Positions 4,112 through 7,557 of a stretch of 7,557 nucleotides of DNA are shown here, one piece after another; positions within the stretch are counted from its first letter, which is position 1, and every line of letters begins with the position of its first letter. The DNA comes from Desulfobacula sp. GTDB lineage: Bacteria > Desulfobacterota > Desulfobacteria > Desulfobacterales > Desulfobacteraceae. Where the stretch lies: contig JAGLFI010000053.1 of NCBI GenBank assembly GCA_023144585.1, forward strand, positions 1 through 7,557, read 5' to 3'. Under the pieces are notes generated by a model. That model was not told where the DNA came from, ran no database searches, and was given only the letters and a program-made list of their open reading frames with translations. The position numbers and the translations under genes are program-made.

Positions 4112-6391
4112 ATGACGTTTTCAATTATAGATTCTATCGGCAATACCCCTCTTGTTGAGATAAAAAAGATGGATCCTGTAAAAGGGGTCAAGATTCTTGC
4201 TAAACTTGAATATATGAATCCCGGCGGTTCTGTTAAAGACCGGGCGGCCCTTTATATGATCAACGAAGCGGAAATATCCGGTGAATTGACCAAAGACAAA
4301 ATTGTTATCGAAGCCACCAGCGGGAACACGGGTATCGGGCTTGCCATGATTTGTGCAGTCAAAGGATACAAGATTGCGCTTACCATGGCAGAAAATGCAA
4401 GTGAAGAACGAAAGAGTATTCTGCGCGCCAGGGGTGCCCAGATTATTTTAACCTCCAGGCGTCTGGGGTCTGATGGCGCTATTGAAGAGGCATACAGGCT
4501 TGCCAGGGAAAACCCGGATAAATATTTTCTTTGTGACCAGTATAATAATGAAGCCAATTGGAAAGCTCATTATTATACCACAGGACCTGAAATCATTGAG
4601 CAGACCAATGGCAAGGTATCTTGTGTTGTAGCAACCATTGGTACGAGCGGAACGCTTATGGGGCTTTCCAGAAAATTAAAAGAGCATAACAAGGATATCC
4701 AGATTGTATGTGTCGAACCCTATCTTGGTCATAAGATCCAGGGGCTGAAGAATATGAAGGAATCTTATACCCCTGAGATCATGGAGAAAAGCCGTCTTGA
4801 TGAAAAAATGAATATCGATGATGATGCGGCTTTTGCTGCTGCCCGCAGTTTAGCTGTAAAAGAAGGGCTCTTTGTGGGGATGAGCAGTGGCGCAGCCATG
4901 GTTGCTGCCATTGAGCAGGCCCATAAAATTAAAAAAGGTCTTATCGTGGTTATTTTTCCGGATAGCGGGGAACGATACCTGTCCACTAGCCTTTTTTCTG
5001 TAGAAACCCATATTGCCTTGTCGCTTTTTAATACATTTTCAAGGTCTAAAATAAGGTTTGAACTGCTTGAAAAAGAAAAAGTATCTATATACACTTGCGG
5101 ACCCACTGTACATGAAAGGCTCAATATAGGGCAGTTCAGAAGATATGCATTTACAGACTTACTCGTACGATATATCAAATACCATAATATTGCAGTCAAT
5201 CATGTGGTCAATATCACAGACTATGATGACAAGACCATTCAGGGGTCACAGAATGCAGGGATGACACTTTCCAAGTTCACACAAACCTATATAGATTTAT
5301 TTAAGAAAGATCTTTTAAAATTGAATATCCGAAAAGCAGAGGCATATCCAAAAGTCTCAGACCATCTGGATGAAATGGTTGATGTGGCAAAACAGCTGCA
5401 ATCAAATCAGCATGCCTATGAAAAACTACATTCTCTCTATTTTGATATTGGAAGCCAGCCAGAGTATGGTGATTTTTCGCATACCAATCTGGATAAGATA
5501 AAACTCGGGGCAACAGTGGATCTTGACGAGTATGAAAAACATAATCCAAAGGATTTTACATTGCTGAAACGGGTTCGTCTTTCAGAACTCAAAAGAGGCG
5601 TGGGTATTAAGACCCAATGGGGTAATGTTCGCCCCTCACTTCATTTGCAGTGTGCGGCCATTGCCATGAAGTTTTTGGGAGAAAATTTTGATATTCAAAC
5701 CGGCAGCCGGGAGCTTATATTCCCACACCATGAAAACGAAGTTGCCATTGCAAGAGCTGCAAAAGGGGCAACTCTTGCAAGGAACTGGCTGCATTGTGAT
5801 CCGGTTCGCTATGATGGTTCTTTAGGCACCTTAGATATTGAAAAGCTGACCCTTGAAGATCTTACCCGCCAGGGATGGGAGCTTAAAACCATTCGATTCT
5901 GGCTGATTTCCAATCATTATAGAAAAACTTTATTGCTGTCAGAACAATCCCTGAAACAGGCGCAGTATACACTGGATAAAATTAACCGGTGCCTTACCAC
6001 CTTGACTGTTATTAAAGAAGGAAAGGAGTTTAAAGAGATTGATCAATTAATATATGATATAAAATCGGCTTTTCTTCATTCCATGGAAGATGATTTAAAA
6101 ATTTCAAGTGTCATCTCTTCTTTGCTGGCAAATGTGAAAACCATCAACAGGCTGATTAGTCAGAACCAAATTGATCCGGATGGTGCCCGGAAAATTATGA
6201 ATTGTTTTAAGGACATTGATTCAGTTCTTAAAATTTTTAGCTTTGATAAAAAAACGGAATACTCAGATGAAATCCAAGATCTTATAAAGGAACGTGATCG
6301 CGCAAGAGACCAAAAAGACTGGGAACTGGCTGATATAATTAGACAGCAGTTAACAACTTTAGGCGTCAGCGTTCATGATAAAAAGGCATAA
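4112..6391 (+). CDS. Fusion of a cysteine synthase to a cysteinyl-tRNA synthetase-like domain, 759 aa
   Basis: Residues 1-300 are a PLP-dependent cysteine synthase (CysK/CysM, beta-elimination family): GNTPLV (10-15), PLP lysine K42 in NPGGSVKDR, substrate loop TSGNTG (69-74), phosphate loop GTSGTLMG (177-184), HKIQGL (207-212), and PDSGERYLST (283-292) with the serine expected opposite the pyridine nitrogen. Residues 305-759 match cysteinyl-tRNA synthetase over its whole length: NTFSRSK (307-313), CGPTV (329-333), NITDYDDKTI (367-376), DFTLLK, FPHHENE (537-543), HYR (602-604), and the C-terminal LIKERDRARDQKDWELAD. Zinc ligands C329, C514, H539 and E543 are kept. However, HIGH reads NIGQ (338-341), KMSKS is missing (569-584), and HGGG reads QTGS (529-532). 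There is almost no linker. AGAGG lies 11 bases before the ATG; an in-frame TAA at 4106 fixes the start. The first half should make cysteine from an activated serine and sulfide; the second probably no longer charges tRNA (inference). Confidence 0.93.
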   Translation: MTFSIIDSIGNTPLVEIKKMDPVKGVKILAKLEYMNPGGSVKDRAALYMINEAEISGELTKDKIVIEATSGNTGIGLAMICAVKGYKIALTMAENASEERKSILRARGAQIILTSRRLGSDGAIEEAYRLARENPDKYFLCDQYNNEANWKAHYYTTGPEIIEQTNGKVSCVVATIGTSGTLMGLSRKLKEHNKDIQIVCVEPYLGHKIQGLKNMKESYTPEIMEKSRLDEKMNIDDDAAFAAARSLAVKEGLFVGMSSGAAMVAAIEQAHKIKKGLIVVIFPDSGERYLSTSLFSVETHIALSLFNTFSRSKIRFELLEKEKVSIYTCGPTVHERLNIGQFRRYAFTDLLVRYIKYHNIAVNHVVNITDYDDKTIQGSQNAGMTLSKFTQTYIDLFKKDLLKLNIRKAEAYPKVSDHLDEMVDVAKQLQSNQHAYEKLHSLYFDIGSQPEYGDFSHTNLDKIKLGATVDLDEYEKHNPKDFTLLKRVRLSELKRGVGIKTQWGNVRPSLHLQCAAIAMKFLGENFDIQTGSRELIFPHHENEVAIARAAKGATLARNWLHCDPVRYDGSLGTLDIEKLTLEDLTRQGWELKTIRFWLISNHYRKTLLLSEQSLKQAQYTLDKINRCLTTLTVIKEGKEFKEIDQLIYDIKSAFLHSMEDDLKISSVISSLLANVKTINRLISQNQIDPDGARKIMNCFKDIDSVLKIFSFDKKTEYSDEIQDLIKERDRARDQKDWELADIIRQQLTTLGVSVHDKKA

Positions 6392-6394
6392 GTC

Positions 6395-7348
6395 ATGACA
6401 AATAAATTTTTATTTTTCCCCTTCACTCATATTACTCAAAACCAGCTAAATACCATTCTATCTTTTTTCCCGTCATTTCAATATTTACCGGGAAGTCGGG
6501 ATTTTAAGCATGATCAAGCATTGCAGGAATTATGTGAGCTGGGGCAAATTCATCCGGTTTTTTTATCATCCGAGGAATTTGAAACGGTTGAACAAAAAGT
6601 TGAACAATATCAGGCGTGGACTCAGATCCATAAGGGAAATGAAGCAAATCTTAAATCACTTTTAAAAGACAGCCCTTATTTTACAAGTGATACAACTATG
6701 ACAGCCATTAAATCACAGATCAAAGGGTTAAAAGAAGACAAAGCAGATTCAGGCGTTGCTGTATCAACTGAATCAGCCTTGCAGCACAATTTGTTGTTCT
6801 TGAAGATAGCACAATTGTGTGATGAGCAAAATGAACGCATTGATCTGGAGTTAAAAGAGCTGGACACAAGTCGGGATAAGCTTATGTCTGCCTTGCGTGG
6901 ATTAGACAGCCCCATGAGTGATGTCCAGGATAGCAAAATGGATTCCGATAAAGATTTGGGTGCTATGATGACCCGTGAACGGATTTATGCCTGGTCAGGG
7001 TGTATGGCGCAAAAAGGGATATTAGAACAAGACAGCCCTTTATTTATTACAACAAGTGAAGCAGTATTTAGTTATCTTGAGTCTATTTGCCAGGATTTGG
7101 TAAATGCTCTTGACATTGATAAGATAAAAGTGCATGAAAATAAAACTGAATGGCAGCATCATTTTTGTGACTATTTAATGCGTGCAATTCAAGGCAATGG
7201 AACCCGGGAAAATGAACTGCCGAAAGTGAATGACAGGTGTTCTCTTTCAGGCCGGATTAAATTAAATTTTTTTTCCGGGAAAGATATAAATAAGCTCTTT
7301 AATTGTTCAGAAAAACAGATACCTGTATGTCTGATCAAATTAAAGTGA
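6395..7348 (+). CDS. Unrecognised cytoplasmic protein coupled to the cysteine synthase fusion, 317 aa
   Basis: I do not recognise the family. The reading frame is convincing: ATG three bases after the fusion's stop, AAAAGG eight bases upstream, and codon use like the upstream gene. No signal peptide or membrane segment is visible. The protein opens with FLFFPFTHIT (5-14) and a short hydrophobic/aromatic region, then a charged stretch EEFETVEQKVEQYQAW (60-75). A long charged helical middle follows (LLFLKIAQLCDEQNERI, then ELKELDTSRDKL) and looks coiled-coil-like. The C-terminal part has RERIYAWSGC and PLFITTSEAVFSYLES, which look like conserved core segments. Cysteines are scattered, with no CxxC motif. 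Spacing implies an operon with the fusion and a related job or shared regulation, but nothing in the sequence tells the function. Confidence 0.85.
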   Translation: MTNKFLFFPFTHITQNQLNTILSFFPSFQYLPGSRDFKHDQALQELCELGQIHPVFLSSEEFETVEQKVEQYQAWTQIHKGNEANLKSLLKDSPYFTSDTTMTAIKSQIKGLKEDKADSGVAVSTESALQHNLLFLKIAQLCDEQNERIDLELKELDTSRDKLMSALRGLDSPMSDVQDSKMDSDKDLGAMMTRERIYAWSGCMAQKGILEQDSPLFITTSEAVFSYLESICQDLVNALDIDKIKVHENKTEWQHHFCDYLMRAIQGNGTRENELPKVNDRCSLSGRIKLNFFSGKDINKLFNCSEKQIPVCLIKLK

Positions 7349-7356
7349 TAAAAAAC

Positions 7357-7384
7357 TTGATTTTAATTAATACAATGTTATAAA
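7357..7384 (+). promoter_or_regulatory. Candidate sigma-70 promoter for the ferredoxin gene
   Basis: TTGATT (7357-7362) and TATAAA (7379-7384) are separated by 16 bases; the -10 matches 5/6. It would give a leader of about 70 bases, almost all A and T. The whole interval 7349-7444 is extremely AT-rich, which makes chance matches easy. Confidence 0.4.
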
Positions 7385-7444
7385 AGTGTTTTTATATAGA
7401 TTATATTTAAAAAATGAATTGATAATATAATAATATTAATTTTT

Positions 7445-7452
7445 TAAGGAGG
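7445..7452 (+). promoter_or_regulatory. Consensus Shine-Dalgarno of the ferredoxin gene
   Basis: TAAGGAGG, a full match to the anti-Shine-Dalgarno complement, lies 8 bases before the ATG. It is by far the strongest ribosome site in the window and suggests a highly translated product. Confidence 0.85.
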
Positions 7453-7460
7453 CTATTAAA

Positions 7461-7557
7461 ATGGCATTTACCCCAATTGTTGACTCGGAAAAATGTGTGG
7501 GTTGTGAAGAGTGTGTAGACGTATGTCCCGTGGAAGTATTTGAAATGGAAGATGATA
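7461..7557 (+). CDS. 4Fe-4S ferredoxin, 5' part only
   Basis: The 32 codons visible before the right edge contain a perfect bacterial cluster motif: C13, C16, C19, C23 followed by P (CxxCxxCxxxCP), then VEVFEMEDD. This is the first half of the small soluble dicluster ferredoxins of about 60 residues common in sulfate reducers and clostridia; the second cluster motif, if present, is outside the window. Such proteins carry low-potential electrons in the cytoplasm. It appears to be a separate transcription unit: its own strong ribosome site and a candidate promoter, with a gap of 112 bases after the previous gene. Confidence 0.93.
   Translation, partial: MAFTPIVDSEKCVGCEECVDVCPVEVFEMEDD

Noticed and set aside
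4765..5199. 144-codon and other minus-strand frames (also 4252-4557 and 5301-5549) inside the fusion gene
   Set aside because: They are antisense to well-conserved motifs of the cysteine synthase and CysRS-like domains and resemble no family.
7349..7400. Rho-independent terminator after the 317-residue gene
   Set aside because: ATAAAAAAC and GTTTTTAT can pair imperfectly, but there is no GC-containing stem followed by a clean T run; the gap is simply AT-rich.

Overview
The window looks like a moderately AT-rich, Gram-negative, anaerobic genome. The best guess is a sulfate-reducing deltaproteobacterium of the Desulfobacterales. The reasons are an LptD outer-membrane protein (so an LPS-bearing outer membrane), a small clostridial/Desulfovibrio-style ferredoxin with a perfect Shine-Dalgarno sequence, and the style of the HolB, IHF-like and NusG-like proteins. 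The taxonomic call is inference from protein style only.

Layout. Positions 1-3990 are a minus-strand cluster read right to left: lptD (LPS export), a NusG/RfaH-type antiterminator gene interrupted by an in-frame TAA exactly between its NGN and KOW domains, an IHF/HU-type nucleoid protein, and holB (DNA polymerase III delta prime), which runs off the left edge. lptD and the NusG-like gene overlap by ATGA. A candidate promoter sits between the NusG-like gene and the IHF-like gene. Positions 3991-4111 are a divergent intergenic region. Positions 4112-7348 are a plus-strand two-gene operon: a 759-residue fusion of a cysteine synthase (CysK/CysM fold) to a complete-length cysteinyl-tRNA synthetase-like module, followed 3 bases later by a 317-residue protein I do not recognise. 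After an AT-rich gap with a plausible promoter, a 4Fe-4S ferredoxin starts at 7461 and is cut by the right edge.

The most unusual object is the fusion. Its cysteine synthase half has the PLP lysine and the expected motifs. Its CysRS half keeps the four zinc ligands that bind the cysteine thiol, and the general fold sequence out to the C-terminal anticodon-side segment. It has lost both class I aminoacyl-tRNA synthetase signatures: HIGH reads NIGQ, and KMSKS is absent with the loop shortened. It also lacks the HGGG adenosine motif. This looks like a repurposed, probably non-aminoacylating cysteine-binding module joined to the enzyme that makes cysteine. The second most unusual object is the NusG paralog split at its interdomain linker and coupled to lptD.

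The rest (HolB, IHF-like protein, LptD, ferredoxin) is ordinary housekeeping content. No tRNA, rRNA, CRISPR, IS element or integrase was seen.
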